This document shows, in pieces, positions 26,848 through 36,449 of a stretch of 64,000 nt of DNA (its first letter is position 1; the number at the start of each line of letters is the position of its first letter). The position numbers were made by a program, and so were the translations under genes. The DNA lies in assembly GCF_008124605.1 (NCBI RefSeq), contig NZ_VRYN01000001.1:360772-424771 (forward strand). The letters are read 5' to 3'. This stretch comes from Halobacterium salinarum DSM 3754. Its GTDB lineage: Archaea > Halobacteriota > Halobacteria > Halobacteriales > Halobacteriaceae. The notes beneath the pieces are model-generated. The model saw only the letters and a list, made by a program, of their open reading frames with translations, was not told the origin of the DNA and made no database searches.

Positions 26848-26873
26848 ATCGCGGTGGCCTGCACACCCATAGA

Positions 26874-27626
26874 ATGACAGTCGAGAGAGTGTCCGCGCCG
26901 ACGCCGGCGGCGTTCGTCGACGCGGCCAACGCGGCGTTCCGGAACGGCGCAGTGCTGAGCGTGCAAGCCCGCTGCGAGGTCGAATACAACGGGCGGACGA
27001 GTGGCTATCTCGGCGACGGTGATCGGCTGCTCGTCGCGAAACCCGACGGCACGTTTCTCGTGCATCAGCCCACGGGCCACAAGCCCGTCAACTGGATGCC
27101 AGGCGGCGGCACCGTCGAGGCGCGCACCAGCCAGGGCGACGCGGTGTTGCTGGCGCGCCGCAGTAACCCCACCGAGCGCGTCGAAACCAGGCTGCATGAG
27201 GTCTACGGTGTCACGCGGTTCGACGCCGAGGACGGCGCGACCTACGAGGAGTCCGGAACCGAGGCGGAGATGCACGAGTACATCGAGGCCAACCCCGACG
27301 CCCTCGAAGCGGGGCTGCGCATCGTCGAGCACGAGCGCGAAACCAAATACGGGTTCATCGATTTCTACGCCGTTGACGGGGACGGCACGCCGGTCGTGAT
27401 CGAGGTCAAACGCATCCAGGCGACGCTGAACCACTTCGACCAGCTCAAGCGCTACGTCGACCGCTACGCGGAGACGAACGATGACGTGCGCGGGATGCTG
27501 GTCGCGCCGTCGGCGTCCGAGCGGGTGACCCGGGCGCTCCGGGACAACGGCCTGGAGTTCGTGGCGCTCGCCGAGTTCGGCCTGGACGCGAAGGGTGCGA
27601 CCGAGGCGAAGCTCACGGACTTCTGA
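26874..27626 (+). CDS. nucS: Mismatch-specific endonuclease NucS/EndoMS
   Basis: 250 residues from the ATG at 26874. NucS cuts both strands at mismatched bases and acts in archaeal mismatch repair with the sliding clamp. The N-terminal half is the DNA-binding/dimerisation domain with the PTGHKPVNWMPGG stretch (66-78). The RecB-like nuclease site is complete: Asp163 (FIDFYAVD), Glu177 and Lys179 (IEVKR). The C-terminal LTDF could be a clamp-binding tail, though not a canonical PIP box. It ends seven bases before convergent secD. Confidence 0.93.
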   Translation: MTVERVSAPTPAAFVDAANAAFRNGAVLSVQARCEVEYNGRTSGYLGDGDRLLVAKPDGTFLVHQPTGHKPVNWMPGGGTVEARTSQGDAVLLARRSNPTERVETRLHEVYGVTRFDAEDGATYEESGTEAEMHEYIEANPDALEAGLRIVEHERETKYGFIDFYAVDGDGTPVVIEVKRIQATLNHFDQLKRYVDRYAETNDDVRGMLVAPSASERVTRALRDNGLEFVALAEFGLDAKGATEAKLTDF

Positions 27627-27633
27627 GGCCCGC

Positions 27634-29163
27634 TCAGGTGTCTGTCGTCAGCAGCCGCCGGAGCACGTCACCGTAGGCCGGCCGCGTGACGAGCACCCCG
27701 ATGAGCACGCCCAGGATGGTGACCAGCGCGAACCCGCGGAGGTCGCCGAGACTCAGCACCGCAAGCGGGCTCATCGCGAGGATGGTGGTGGCGGCGGCGG
27801 CACCGATCACCCACAGCGCCTTCCGGAAGCGGCTCTGGAAGATGCGCGACGACGACACCTGCTCTGTCATCACCTCGTCGGCGATGATGACGAGGTCGTC
27901 CACCCCGGTTCCGATCACCGCGATGAACCCGGCGAGGTGTGAGAGGTCAAGCGCCAGCCCGGAGACGGCGGCGAACCCGAGCAGGATGACGACCTCCGCG
28001 AGCGCCGTGAACACCATCGGGATCGCGATCTTCGGCTCGCCGTACCGGAGCAACACCATGATCGCGACCGCGATCGCGGCCGCGAGCCCGGTCACCAGCG
28101 AGAGCGGTTTGTACTTCTGTGCGAAGCTCGGCGCGACGTAGTAGGAGTTCTGGACGGTGATCTCCGCGGGCAGCGCGCCGGCCTGCAGGTTCACCTGCAG
28201 GTTGCGGGCTGCCGTCATGGAGTTGGCCGTGATCCGGAACGACGGGTTGTTGACGAACTTCCCGGAGCTGAGGGTCCGCGCGAGCGTCGGCCCCATGCTG
28301 GCGTTGTACACTTCCTCGCCGTCGAGTTTGGTGAGCAGACAGTATCCGCCGTTGGGGAACCGACAGTTGCTGATGCCCGCCTGGGAGGTGAACCCGTACT
28401 GGGTCATGTCGCCGGTGAACCGCTGGGCGGCCTCCGCCGAGAGCTGTACCGGGACGAACGGCCGGCCGTTCTGGTCGCGTTTGGGTTGGTCGACTTCGAC
28501 GAGCTCGTCGCCGCGCAGAACGGTGGCGTTGACGTTCGTCCCGTTGGATCCCGGATAATACGCGTCGAGGGTGACCTGGCCGCGTCCCTGGATGAGCGAC
28601 TGCACCTGGGAGGCGTTCTGGCCGGGCACTTCCACGACGATGTAGTGGGCCTGAGCGCCGGCGCTGGTTTCGATGTCTTTGACTTCCGCGCCGCCGAGCC
28701 CGGTGGCGTCGATCTTCGAGCCGATGATGGAGACGATGTTGTCCCGTGTGGCCTGCGTGACGCCGCGGCGAACCGAGTCCGGCGAGTAGCCAGCGTCCTC
28801 AAGCGTGGTGCGCAGGCTGCTGGTGGAGACGTTCTGGTAGACTTCGACGCTGCCGGTGGCCGGGCGGGCACGGACGTCCCCGCGGTCGACGTCGAGGGCG
28901 GTGCTGATGCGGGTGGCGATCTCGCCTTCGTTGTCCGGAGTGACCGACACGCCGTCGGCGGTGACGCCGGTGACGGTCGTGCGGAGGCGGACCCCACCGG
29001 AGAGTTCGAGGCCGTAGTTGAGGTTCGTCGGGTCACCGGTTGCGGCCTGCTGGCCGCTGGTGTTGGCGCTCGCGCCGATGCCGGGCGCGAACAACGCGAC
29101 GGAGCTGGCGACGACCAGGACGACGAGGGCTGCGATCCGCCAGTTCTCGCGGAACCAGCTCAT
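27634..29163 (-). CDS. secD: Protein-export membrane protein SecD
   Basis: 509 residues. With SecF it uses the proton gradient to help pull proteins through the Sec translocon. One N-terminal membrane segment (WRIAALVVLVVASSVALFAPG) precedes a large external P1-type domain (about 45-320), then five C-terminal segments with the SecD signature (LDLSHLAGFIAVIGTGVDDLVIIADEV). The ATG overlaps the secF stop as ATGA, so secF and secD are translationally coupled, in the order secF-secD on the minus strand. Confidence 0.95.
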   Translation of the reverse strand: MSWFRENWRIAALVVLVVASSVALFAPGIGASANTSGQQAATGDPTNLNYGLELSGGVRLRTTVTGVTADGVSVTPDNEGEIATRISTALDVDRGDVRARPATGSVEVYQNVSTSSLRTTLEDAGYSPDSVRRGVTQATRDNIVSIIGSKIDATGLGGAEVKDIETSAGAQAHYIVVEVPGQNASQVQSLIQGRGQVTLDAYYPGSNGTNVNATVLRGDELVEVDQPKRDQNGRPFVPVQLSAEAAQRFTGDMTQYGFTSQAGISNCRFPNGGYCLLTKLDGEEVYNASMGPTLARTLSSGKFVNNPSFRITANSMTAARNLQVNLQAGALPAEITVQNSYYVAPSFAQKYKPLSLVTGLAAAIAVAIMVLLRYGEPKIAIPMVFTALAEVVILLGFAAVSGLALDLSHLAGFIAVIGTGVDDLVIIADEVMTEQVSSSRIFQSRFRKALWVIGAAAATTILAMSPLAVLSLGDLRGFALVTILGVLIGVLVTRPAYGDVLRRLLTTDT

Positions 29164-30014
29164 TTCGCCACCCCCTCGAACTTGTACCAGCGAAGCAACG
29201 TGACGTTCAACATGTATGTGTTCATGAGATCAGTGACCAGCCCCATCACCAACACGAGGCCGATCGAGGACATCAGTGTGATGCCGAAGATGTAGGAGAC
29301 GATCGTCATCACGACCATCGCGGCGATGGAGGTGAGTGTCATCGTGACACCGGTGTTCATCGCGCGGTCGACGCTCTCCCAGAACCCGCCCGACCGCCGG
29401 AGGACGTGGTTGTTCAGGAGGATGTCGGAGTCGACGGAGTACCCGATCAACATCAGCAACGCAGCGACCGTTCCAAGCGAGAGCTTGATTTCGAAGACGT
29501 TCATCAGCGCCACGGGCACGACGATGTCGCTGAACGCTGAGACGACGACCGCGATGCTGGGGACGAACGTCCGGAACAGCGCGAACACGAGCACGCTCAT
29601 GCCGAGGAATGCGGCCGCGACACCCAGCAGTGCCAGTCCCTGGGTCGAGGAGCCAAACGTGGGTGAGACTTCCTGGGACTGCACGATTTCGATGTCAGCG
29701 GTGTCCCCACTGATGCCGGGGGCGTTCTCACTCTGGAAGGTCGCGAGGTACCGGTTGCCGTTGGTGCCGACCGAGCGGAACGACGTCGGCTCGGCATCGA
29801 AGGCGGCTTTGACCTGTGCGGACGGCGCGCTTGATTGTGCGACCACTTCCGACCCGCCAGTGAACTCAATGCCGGGCGACACCGGCGCGCCCGTGGCGGC
29901 CATCCACCCACCGATGACCGCGAGGGCGACGACCAACACGGCAAGCGGCGGCGCAACGAGTTGCCGCATTGAGTACTGGCTGAGGTCAACGTCCGGGACC
30001 TCGAACCATGACAT
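29160..30014 (-). CDS. secF: Protein-export membrane protein SecF
   Basis: 284 residues from the ATG at 30014 (MSWFEVPDVDLSQYS). Six membrane segments: one N-terminal, then after a ~100-residue external domain (PGIEFTGGSEVV is the conserved SecF entry motif) five C-terminal segments including LLMLIGYSVDSDILLNNHVLR and the final TLMSSIGLVLVMGLVTDLMNTY. A TATA box (30038-30046) lies about 28 bases before this ATG, favouring it over the extended frame to 30098. Promoter gene of the secFD pair. Confidence 0.95.
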   Translation of the reverse strand: MSWFEVPDVDLSQYSMRQLVAPPLAVLVVALAVIGGWMAATGAPVSPGIEFTGGSEVVAQSSAPSAQVKAAFDAEPTSFRSVGTNGNRYLATFQSENAPGISGDTADIEIVQSQEVSPTFGSSTQGLALLGVAAAFLGMSVLVFALFRTFVPSIAVVVSAFSDIVVPVALMNVFEIKLSLGTVAALLMLIGYSVDSDILLNNHVLRRSGGFWESVDRAMNTGVTMTLTSIAAMVVMTIVSYIFGITLMSSIGLVLVMGLVTDLMNTYMLNVTLLRWYKFEGVAK

Positions 30015-30037
30015 GCCTGGCGGTGGGATGCGACGCT

Positions 30038-30046
30038 GGTTAAGCC
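30038..30046 (-). promoter_or_regulatory. TATA box of secFD
   Basis: GGCTTAACC on the minus strand lies 24-32 bases before the secF ATG, consistent with a leaderless transcript. Confidence 0.55.
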
Positions 30047-30146
30047 TTCTTATCCGGACGCCGTGGGTTCGAGAGCTGGTACAGCGGGACGCACTCACAC
30101 GACGTGACCGCGCCGGTGGGGGCGCGACGGGAGGGCAGGCCCGGGG

Positions 30147-30620
30147 CTACGGCAGATATCGGACGCTGATGAAGTCCGCGCCCGCCCGCACCTCCACGCG
30201 ATTGATGCCGATGCGGGCGGCCCGCGAGACGGTCTGGTCGTCCGCAACAACGTCATCGACGGCGTCTGAGACGTTGTCCGCGCCGACCGAGAGCACGTGG
30301 ATTTCGCCGACGCCGGCGCGCTCGGCGGTCGCGAGCTCGCCACGGGGGAGGTCGGCGGCCAGATCGCGAGCGTTCGGGGTGGGGGTTTCGTCGCTGACGG
30401 TCACCGGGATCTGGGTGTGTTCGGCGACGGACGCGACGCTGTACGTGACGTGCATCGGTGGGTCCGGCGTGATGGTTGCGTCCAGTACGTCGCCGGCCGA
30501 GAGCCCGGGGTTCTCCGAGAGGGTGTGCACCTGTGCGTCCGAGACGTCGGTGAGGATCGCGGAGTCCTCGCTGGCGTCACTGACGAAGAACGTCGCGGTC
30601 TTGGATCGGGCGTCGGTCAT
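30147..30620 (-). CDS. Haloarchaeal conserved protein (DUF5812-like), 157 aa
   Basis: 157 residues from the ATG at 30620 (MTDARSKTATFFVSDASEDSAIL). An acidic two-part protein: an N-terminal beta domain with AQVHTLSENPGLSAGDVLDATITPDPP, and a C-terminal half with GEIHVLSVGADNVSDAVDDV and ending RAGADFISVRYLP. I recognise the pattern as a haloarchaea-only family, which I believe is DUF5812, function unknown. No catalytic motif, signal or membrane segment. It lies between a membrane-protein gene and secF on the same strand. Confidence 0.75.
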   Translation of the reverse strand: MTDARSKTATFFVSDASEDSAILTDVSDAQVHTLSENPGLSAGDVLDATITPDPPMHVTYSVASVAEHTQIPVTVSDETPTPNARDLAADLPRGELATAERAGVGEIHVLSVGADNVSDAVDDVVADDQTVSRAARIGINRVEVRAGADFISVRYLP

Positions 30621-30667
30621 GCCCGCCCGTAGGCCGGCTCCCCGGTTCACTGTTACTGTTCGGCGGT

Positions 30668-31210
30668 TCACGCGCGCAGCCAGCGATGCGTGGCGTACAC
30701 GAGCACCGCGCCGGCCAGCGGCACCACCGGCGAGAACTGCGGCGGGATGCCGTACAGCGCGGCGATCAGGGGTGCAGCGACGCCGCTGGGTGGCGGTCGG
30801 GACGCGAGCTCACCGGCGACCCGGTAGGTCGCCGGCATGGACGCCACCACGCCGAGGTACACTGACACCACGAACAGATAGCCGGCGGTCGAAACGCCGG
30901 CGTCGTAGGCGGGGTTCACGGACAGTGCGCGCCGGTGGCGGCGCGCGACGAACAACACGGGAGAGACCAACGGCAGGAACACGAACAGCCCGAGCACGAC
31001 GTAGAACGTGCGGGACAGCGTCAGCGAGCCGCCGCTCCCGCCGGCAGTGTTGGAGATGAGCACGACGAGTGCGCCCGCCATCAGGAACGCGAACAGGCCA
31101 CCGAGCACGGCGCTGACGACGGCGTAGCTTTTGAACAGCCGGGAGTCCGATTCGCGGAACGCGTACGGGAACGCCGACAGCAGCCCGGAGTAACTATCGA
31201 ACCGGCCCAT
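30668..31210 (-). CDS. Four-helix membrane protein of unknown function
   Basis: 180 residues with four predicted membrane segments (about 28-55, 70-90, 108-130 and 155-175). The N-terminus MGRFDSYSGLLSAFPYAFRESDSRLFKSY is cytoplasmic and amphipathic. A short Arg-rich loop (ARRHRRALS) lies between segments two and three. No transport or enzyme signature is visible. Its stop is about 47 bases before the DUF5812-like gene, so they could be co-transcribed. Divergent from pgi across about 105 bases. Confidence 0.75.
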   Translation of the reverse strand: MGRFDSYSGLLSAFPYAFRESDSRLFKSYAVVSAVLGGLFAFLMAGALVVLISNTAGGSGGSLTLSRTFYVVLGLFVFLPLVSPVLFVARRHRRALSVNPAYDAGVSTAGYLFVVSVYLGVVASMPATYRVAGELASRPPPSGVAAPLIAALYGIPPQFSPVVPLAGAVLVYATHRWLRA

Positions 31211-31315
31211 TTGTGTGGCCTGCGGGCGCGGCGAGCAAAAGCCCGGCGACTCCGCGCCGACCCGGGGCTCGCGGAACTAGCCACCCTGAAGTGGCCGGCA
31301 GACCCCCCTCCGTGT

Positions 31316-32596
31316 ATGCGAATCGACATCGGCGCTGCACTCGACGCGACCGCCACGCCGGGCGTGCCGCCGGACGCGCTGGACCGACTCGACGACCGCG
31401 TCGCCCACGCACACGATCGGATCACCGCCGGGATGGATGGCGACGAGTTCGGGTACGCGGCCCTGAACCTCCCGCGGACGGTTGACGTGGACGCGATCAC
31501 GGCGGCCGCCGACGCGGTGGCGGACGCCGACACGCTGGTGACCGTCGGGATCGGCGGGAGCGCGCTCGGCGCGGCGACGCTCGTGGACGCGCTGGGCGAC
31601 GACGACCTGGACTACCACGCGCTGGACAACGTCGACCCCGCGCACGTCACCCGGTTGCTGGACCGGATCGACCTCTCGACGAGCGCCGTGCACGTGGTGT
31701 CGCGGTCGGGGACGACCGCCGAGACGCTCGCGAACTTCCTGGTTGTGCGGGACGCCATGGACGACGCGGGCGTGGACTGGACGGCGCGCACGCTCGTCAC
31801 GACGGGCGACGACGGGCCGCTGCGGGCGCTCGCGGACACCCACGACTTGCCCGTGCTTGACGCCCCGAGGGGCGTTCCCGGCCGGTTCGCCGCGCTGTCG
31901 ACGGTCGCGCTGCCGGCCGCCGCGATCGCCGGCGTCGACGTCGGCGAGCTGGTGGCGGGCGCGGCCGACGGGCGGGCGGCGCTTGCCGGCTCCCTGGAGG
32001 ACTGCTCCGCGTACGCGTACGGCGCGACCGCGTACGCCCTCGATCAGCGCGGGGCGGGCGTGAACGCGATGCTGCCGTACGCCGAGCGCTTGGAGACGTT
32101 CGCCGAGTGGTTCGCACAGCTCTGGGCGGAGAGCCTCGGGAAAGACGGCGTCGGGCAGACGCCGGCGCGGGCGCTGGGCGCGACCGACCAGCACAGCCAG
32201 CTCCAGCTCTACCGCGCCGGCCCGCGGGACAAACTCGTGACCATGCTTCGGCCCGCGTCGCGGCCCGACTGTGCGATTCCGGAGGCGGAACTGGCTGACA
32301 TCGACTATCTCACCGGCGGCGACCTCGGGGCGCTACTCGACGCCGAGTTCGAGGCGACGGCGGCCAGCCTCGCGGCGTCCGGTGTCCCCACTGTGCGCGT
32401 GGAGGTGCCGGCCGTCGACGCGCGGTCGGTGGGGCGGCTGCTGTTCGACTTCGAAGCCGCCTGCGTGCTCGCGGGCGAGCTCTACGGCGTCGAGACGTTC
32501 ACCCAGCCCGCCGTCGAGTGGGGGAAGAACGCCGCCCGCGAGCTGCTCCGCGGCGAAGACCCGCTTCCGGAGACGGAGACCCACATCGTGGAGTGA
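31316..32596 (+). CDS. pgi: Phosphoglucose isomerase
   Basis: 426 residues from the ATG at 31316 (MRIDIGAALDATATPGVPPD). Interconverts glucose 6-phosphate and fructose 6-phosphate; in haloarchaea mainly gluconeogenic. SIS-fold landmarks are VTVGIGGSALGA (near 77-88), VVSRSGTTAETLANF (phosphate binding), GVPGRFAALSTVALPAAA, and GATDQHSQLQLYRAGPRDK, which contains the conserved active-site His. It is slightly shorter than bacterial enzymes but typical for archaeal PGI of the PGI superfamily. The CPBP protease gene follows after eight bases. Confidence 0.94.
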   Translation: MRIDIGAALDATATPGVPPDALDRLDDRVAHAHDRITAGMDGDEFGYAALNLPRTVDVDAITAAADAVADADTLVTVGIGGSALGAATLVDALGDDDLDYHALDNVDPAHVTRLLDRIDLSTSAVHVVSRSGTTAETLANFLVVRDAMDDAGVDWTARTLVTTGDDGPLRALADTHDLPVLDAPRGVPGRFAALSTVALPAAAIAGVDVGELVAGAADGRAALAGSLEDCSAYAYGATAYALDQRGAGVNAMLPYAERLETFAEWFAQLWAESLGKDGVGQTPARALGATDQHSQLQLYRAGPRDKLVTMLRPASRPDCAIPEAELADIDYLTGGDLGALLDAEFEATAASLAASGVPTVRVEVPAVDARSVGRLLFDFEAACVLAGELYGVETFTQPAVEWGKNAARELLRGEDPLPETETHIVE

Positions 32597-32604
32597 CCGC
32601 GGCC

Positions 32605-33654
32605 ATGCCAACACCTCCTGTATCCGACCGGTACGCGTCGACTGTCGGGTTCGTCGTCGCGGGCGTCGGGCTGGCGGCGACGCTGCTCGACTGGGCGCCC
32701 GCCGCTGACGCGGTGGCACACGCCGCCACCGCGTGCGCCGCCGTCGCCACGCTGGCGTTCGCGGGGCGTCGCCACGGCACCGGCCCCGCGTGGTTGTCCG
32801 GCGTGGGCACCGGGGCCGGCGGCGCGCTCTCGCTGACGGCGGCGGCGGCGCTGCTGTCCATGACCGGGCCGGTCACCGCCGGACCGGCGGTGGCGCTGTT
32901 CGCGGGGATCGGCGTGATCGGGGCCGGGCTCGCCGCGGTCGCCGGCGTGGGTGCCGACGGCGTGCGCGCCCGGGAGCGGGCGGTCGGCGTTGCTGTGGTC
33001 GTGTCCGCCGGCGCGCTCGTCGCGAGCAGCCTGCTTGCAGCCATCGCCGCGGGCATCGCGCCGGACGCGCCGACGGTCGCGTACCCGGTGCGGGCTGCGG
33101 TGTCAAGCGTTGGGTTGGGGATCATGGGCGTCGCGTTCGTGCGGGCATCGGACGTCGCCGGGATCGACACCCCCACCGTCACCCGGCGTGACGTGGGCGT
33201 TGCGGCTGGCGGCGTGGGCGCGATCTTCGCGTTGCATCTGGGGTTGAACGTGGTCGTGACGGCACTCGCGTTGCCACAGACCCAACACGGCCTCATCGAA
33301 GCCGCGCGGAAGACCCCCGCGATGCTGGTGCCGCTGGCCGTCGTGTCGCTGGTGTTCGTCGCGCCGGGCGAGGAGCTGCTCGCGCGCAACGCCGTGCAGA
33401 AATACCTCTACGACGCGTATTCGCGGCGCAGCGCCGTAGTCGTCGCGTCGTTCGTGTTCGCGGCCAGCCACCTGCTGGCGTACGCCGGGACAGCCGCCCC
33501 GGGTGCCGTGATGGTCGCGCTCGCGCGCGTGTTCGTCGTCAGCCTGGTGCTCGGCGTCGCCTACGAGCGCACCGACAACCTGCTGGCACCGATCGTCATC
33601 CACGGCGTCTACGACGCGGTCCAGTTCGGACTCGCGTACTGGCAGTTCACGTAG
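32605..33654 (+). CDS. CPBP-family intramembrane metalloprotease
   Basis: 349 residues from the ATG at 32605, with about eight membrane segments. The CPBP (CAAX-protease/bacteriocin-processing) motifs are present near the C-terminus: Glu256-Glu257 with Arg261 (EELLAR), the His of FAASHLLAYAG, and IVIHGVYDAV as the last motif. It should cleave a substrate within the membrane; the substrate is unknown. The first ~190 residues are Ala/Gly-rich helices beyond the core domain. It follows pgi by eight bases and ends one base from convergent nob1. Confidence 0.87.
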   Translation: MPTPPVSDRYASTVGFVVAGVGLAATLLDWAPAADAVAHAATACAAVATLAFAGRRHGTGPAWLSGVGTGAGGALSLTAAAALLSMTGPVTAGPAVALFAGIGVIGAGLAAVAGVGADGVRARERAVGVAVVVSAGALVASSLLAAIAAGIAPDAPTVAYPVRAAVSSVGLGIMGVAFVRASDVAGIDTPTVTRRDVGVAAGGVGAIFALHLGLNVVVTALALPQTQHGLIEAARKTPAMLVPLAVVSLVFVAPGEELLARNAVQKYLYDAYSRRSAVVVASFVFAASHLLAYAGTAAPGAVMVALARVFVVSLVLGVAYERTDNLLAPIVIHGVYDAVQFGLAYWQFT

Positions 33655-33655
33655 C

Positions 33656-34117
33656 CTACGACGGGTTCTTGCGTTCGAGGGGGCTGCCACAGACGGGACA
33701 GCGGTCGTGGTCGGTGTCGTCGAACTCGCGGCCACACCCCTGGCATTGGAGGCGCCAGTCGCGGCGCTCGGTGATGCCGTCCTGGGAGATCGACTCGACC
33801 GTGACGGCGAGCTCGGCGGCGACGTTCTGCATCGCGTAGTCGTCGCTGACCAGCGTCCCGTCGAGTTCGTGGGCGGTCGCCAACAGCCGGCGGTCGGTCT
33901 CGGAGAGCACGTCGGCGTCGCCGGTCGTGGCCGCGGCCTGGCGCACGGCCTCGCGGGCGTCCTGTGCGGGAACGTGCACCCGCATGCCGCTGCCCGCGGC
34001 CGCGTCGAACCGGAACGCCGCGGCGTCGGTGAGCTCGTCGCGGACCTCGGGGACTGAGGCGGTCGGGTCCGGGGCGTCGTACTCGTCGATGAACGCGGTG
34101 GCGTCGAGGACGTGCAC
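33656..34117 (-). CDS. nob1: rRNA maturation endonuclease Nob1
   Basis: 153 residues starting with GTG at 34117. Nob1 cuts the precursor at the 3' end of 16S rRNA during late small-subunit assembly. The N-terminal PIN domain starts MHVLDATAFIDEYD with Asp5, and DVLSETDRRLLATAHEL and GTLVSDDYAMQNVA carry further acidic PIN residues. A C-terminal zinc ribbon has four cysteines (CQGCGREF and CPVCGSPL). The GTG overlaps the last base of the upstream gene's TAG, indicating coupling to the PRC-barrel gene. Confidence 0.93.
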   Translation of the reverse strand: MHVLDATAFIDEYDAPDPTASVPEVRDELTDAAAFRFDAAAGSGMRVHVPAQDAREAVRQAAATTGDADVLSETDRRLLATAHELDGTLVSDDYAMQNVAAELAVTVESISQDGITERRDWRLQCQGCGREFDDTDHDRCPVCGSPLERKNPS

Positions 34118-34356
34118 TATCGGCGAACGACGATGTAGTCTTTGACTGCTTGCACGCGGCTCACCGGAACGCGGTACCGGCCGTCGTCGCCGATCGGGAA
34201 GTCAGCGGCGACGGACTCCTCGGTCTGCTCGACGAGCAGGTGCTCCAGCGTGCCGGATTTGAGGTCCATCGTGATGTTGTACAGCATGCCAAGCTCCGTG
34301 CCGTCCGACCCCATCACGGCCTTCCCGGAGAGGTTTTCGGCGAGGATGTCGGCCAT
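34117..34356 (-). CDS. PRC-barrel domain protein
   Basis: 79 residues from the ATG at 34356 (MADILAENLSGKAVMGSDGTELG). A single PRC barrel: KAVMGSDGTELGMLYNITMD, then EHLLVEQTEES and YRVPVSRVQAVKDYIVVRR. Similar archaeal proteins often accompany RNA-processing or ribosome-assembly genes, and here it shares a TAGTG junction with nob1, so a role alongside rRNA maturation is a fair inference. No direct functional residue can be named. An in-frame ATG four codons upstream (34368) is the alternative start. Confidence 0.85.
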   Translation of the reverse strand: MADILAENLSGKAVMGSDGTELGMLYNITMDLKSGTLEHLLVEQTEESVAADFPIGDDGRYRVPVSRVQAVKDYIVVRR

Positions 34357-34510
34357 ACCCGGTTTCACTGTCGGGATTCACATAAACCCCGGGGGGATGT
34401 CCGACGGGCGTGCGACAGCGAAACCACCACACAGCGAGTGGACAGCGCTACACGCGACGCCGGCCGAATGCGGTCGGCCCATCGGCGTCGCCGTCGCCGC
34501 CGTGACGATG

Positions 34511-34564
34511 GAATTATAGGCTACCGCGCGCTCCATTGGGGTAACGACCGTTCTCTCGGAGGAT
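34511..34564 (+). promoter_or_regulatory. Promoter and ribosome site of infB
   Basis: AATTATAGG (34512-34520) is a TATA-like element about 50-59 bases before the ATG, so this transcript has a leader of about 30 bases, unlike most genes here. The leader ends in GGAGGAT (34558-34564), a strong Shine-Dalgarno sequence six bases before the ATG at 34571. Confidence 0.6.
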
Positions 34565-34570
34565 TCTACT

Positions 34571-36373
34571 ATGCCCGACGCAGACACCACCGACGACCCC
34601 GGGGACTTGCGAACGCCGATCGTGGCCGTGCTCGGCCACGTCGACCACGGCAAGACTAGCCTGCTGGATAAGATCCGCGGCTCGGCCGTCATCGAAGGCG
34701 AAGCCGGCGCGATCACCCAACACATCGGCGCGACAGCGGTCCCGCTGGACACCGTCTCGGAGGTCGCCGGCAGCCTCGTCGACCCCACCGAGTTCGACCT
34801 GCCGGGGCTGTTGTTCATCGACACGCCCGGCCACCACTCCTTCTCGACGCTGCGCTCGCGGGGCGGCGCGCTCGCGGACATCGCCATCCTCGTGGTGGAC
34901 GTCAACGACGGCTTCCAGCCACAGACGGAGGAAGCGATCCGCATCCTGAAGGACACGGGGACGCCGTTCGTCGTCGCCGCGAACAAGATCGACACGACGC
35001 CGGGGTGGAACCCGAACCCGGACGCGCCCGTGCAGGGCACTTACGACGACCAAAGCGACCGCGTGCGCTCGGACCTCGACGACGCGCTGTACGAACTCAT
35101 CGGCGAGATGTCCGACGCGGGGTTCTCCTCGGACCTCTACTGGCGGGTGCAGAACTTCCAGAAGAACGTCGGGGTCATCCCCGTCTCGGCGGAGACCGGT
35201 GAGGGCGTCCCGGATCTGCTGACGGTGCTGATGGGGCTGGCCCAGCGGTACATGAAATCCGAGATGGAGGTCACCATCGACGGCCCCGGCGCGGGCACCG
35301 TCCTCGAAGTCAAAGACGAGCAGGGCTTCGGGACGACCGTCGACGTGATCCTCTACGACGGCACCATCCGGTCGGGGGACACCGTCGTGGTCGGCGCGCA
35401 GCCCGAGCCCATCGTCACGGACGTCCGCGCGCTGTTGAAGCCCGGCGACCTCGCGGAGATGCGGACGGAGAAACGCTTCGGGAACGTCGACCGAATGCAG
35501 GCCGCCGCCGGCCTGAAAGTCGCCGCGCCGGACCTCGACGACGCGATGGCCGGCGCGCCGATCCGCGTGGTCGGCGATCGTGACGTCGCGGACGTCGTCA
35601 CCGAGGTGGAGGCGGAGCTGGCGGAGGTCGCGGTCGAAACCGGCGAGGAGGGGATCGTGGTGAAAGCGGACACGCTGGGCAGCCTGGAGGCGCTCGTGAG
35701 CGCGCTCGAAGAGGCCGAGATCCCCGTGATGTCGGCGGAAGTCGGCGACGTCGCGCCGCGGGACGTGGCGATGGCGACCACCGTCGACAGCGAGAAACAC
35801 CGCGTACTCTTGGGGTTCAACGTCGACGTGCTGCCGGCCGCCGCGGAGAACGCCGAACGCGAGTCCGTGCGCGTGTTCAACAGCGACGTGATCTACCAGC
35901 TCGTCGAGGACTACGAGGCGTTCGTCGACGCCCAGGAGCGCGAGCAGAAAGAAGCGGTCTTCGACAACATCGTGCGCCCGGCGCGGTTCCGCATCCTGAA
36001 AGACCACGTGTTCTGCCAGAACGACCCCGCGGTCGTCGGCGTTGAGGTGGTGTCGGGCACGCTCAAGCGGAACACGCCGGTCGGCGGTATCGAGGGCAAC
36101 GACCTCGACCGCGCGGGCATCGTCAAGGGCATCCAGGATCAGGGTGAGGACGTCGACGAAGCCCGCGCGGGCAACCGCGTCAGCGTCTCCATCGACGGCC
36201 CGACGGTCGGCCGCGACATCAAGGAGGGCGACGAACTCTGGGTTGACCTGCCCGAAAAGCACGCGAAAGTGTTGGACCAAGAACTCACGTCTGACCTGCC
36301 CGCCGACGAGCGCGAGGCGCTGAAATCCTATCTGGACATCATGCGCAAACGCGACCCCTTCTGGGGGAAGTAG
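34571..36373 (+). CDS. infB: Translation initiation factor aIF5B (IF-2 homologue)
   Basis: 600 residues, typical of archaeal aIF5B without an N-terminal extension. A GTPase that promotes initiator-tRNA placement and subunit joining. G-domain motifs: GHVDHGKT (22-29), DTPGH (84-88) and NKID (138-141), with SAETGEG as the G5 region. Domain II beta-barrel follows near residue 235 ([27 protein letters not shown]), then the IF-2 domain III ([19 protein letters not shown]) and a second barrel ([21 protein letters not shown]). No intein is present. Confidence 0.97.
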   Translation: MPDADTTDDPGDLRTPIVAVLGHVDHGKTSLLDKIRGSAVIEGEAGAITQHIGATAVPLDTVSEVAGSLVDPTEFDLPGLLFIDTPGHHSFSTLRSRGGALADIAILVVDVNDGFQPQTEEAIRILKDTGTPFVVAANKIDTTPGWNPNPDAPVQGTYDDQSDRVRSDLDDALYELIGEMSDAGFSSDLYWRVQNFQKNVGVIPVSAETGEGVPDLLTVLMGLAQRYMKSEMEVTIDGPGAGTVLEVKDEQGFGTTVDVILYDGTIRSGDTVVVGAQPEPIVTDVRALLKPGDLAEMRTEKRFGNVDRMQAAAGLKVAAPDLDDAMAGAPIRVVGDRDVADVVTEVEAELAEVAVETGEEGIVVKADTLGSLEALVSALEEAEIPVMSAEVGDVAPRDVAMATTVDSEKHRVLLGFNVDVLPAAAENAERESVRVFNSDVIYQLVEDYEAFVDAQEREQKEAVFDNIVRPARFRILKDHVFCQNDPAVVGVEVVSGTLKRNTPVGGIEGNDLDRAGIVKGIQDQGEDVDEARAGNRVSVSIDGPTVGRDIKEGDELWVDLPEKHAKVLDQELTSDLPADEREALKSYLDIMRKRDPFWGK

Positions 36374-36449
36374 GCGGTCTGGGGCCGGCAGCGGATACGG
36401 CTGTAAGCTCTGGTCGACTACCGAATTTGGCCCGTGAGAACCGGCTGAA

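Noticed and set aside
34571-36373. Intein in aIF5B
   Set aside because: The G-domain motifs are contiguous and the length (600 aa) is that of the intein-free protein.
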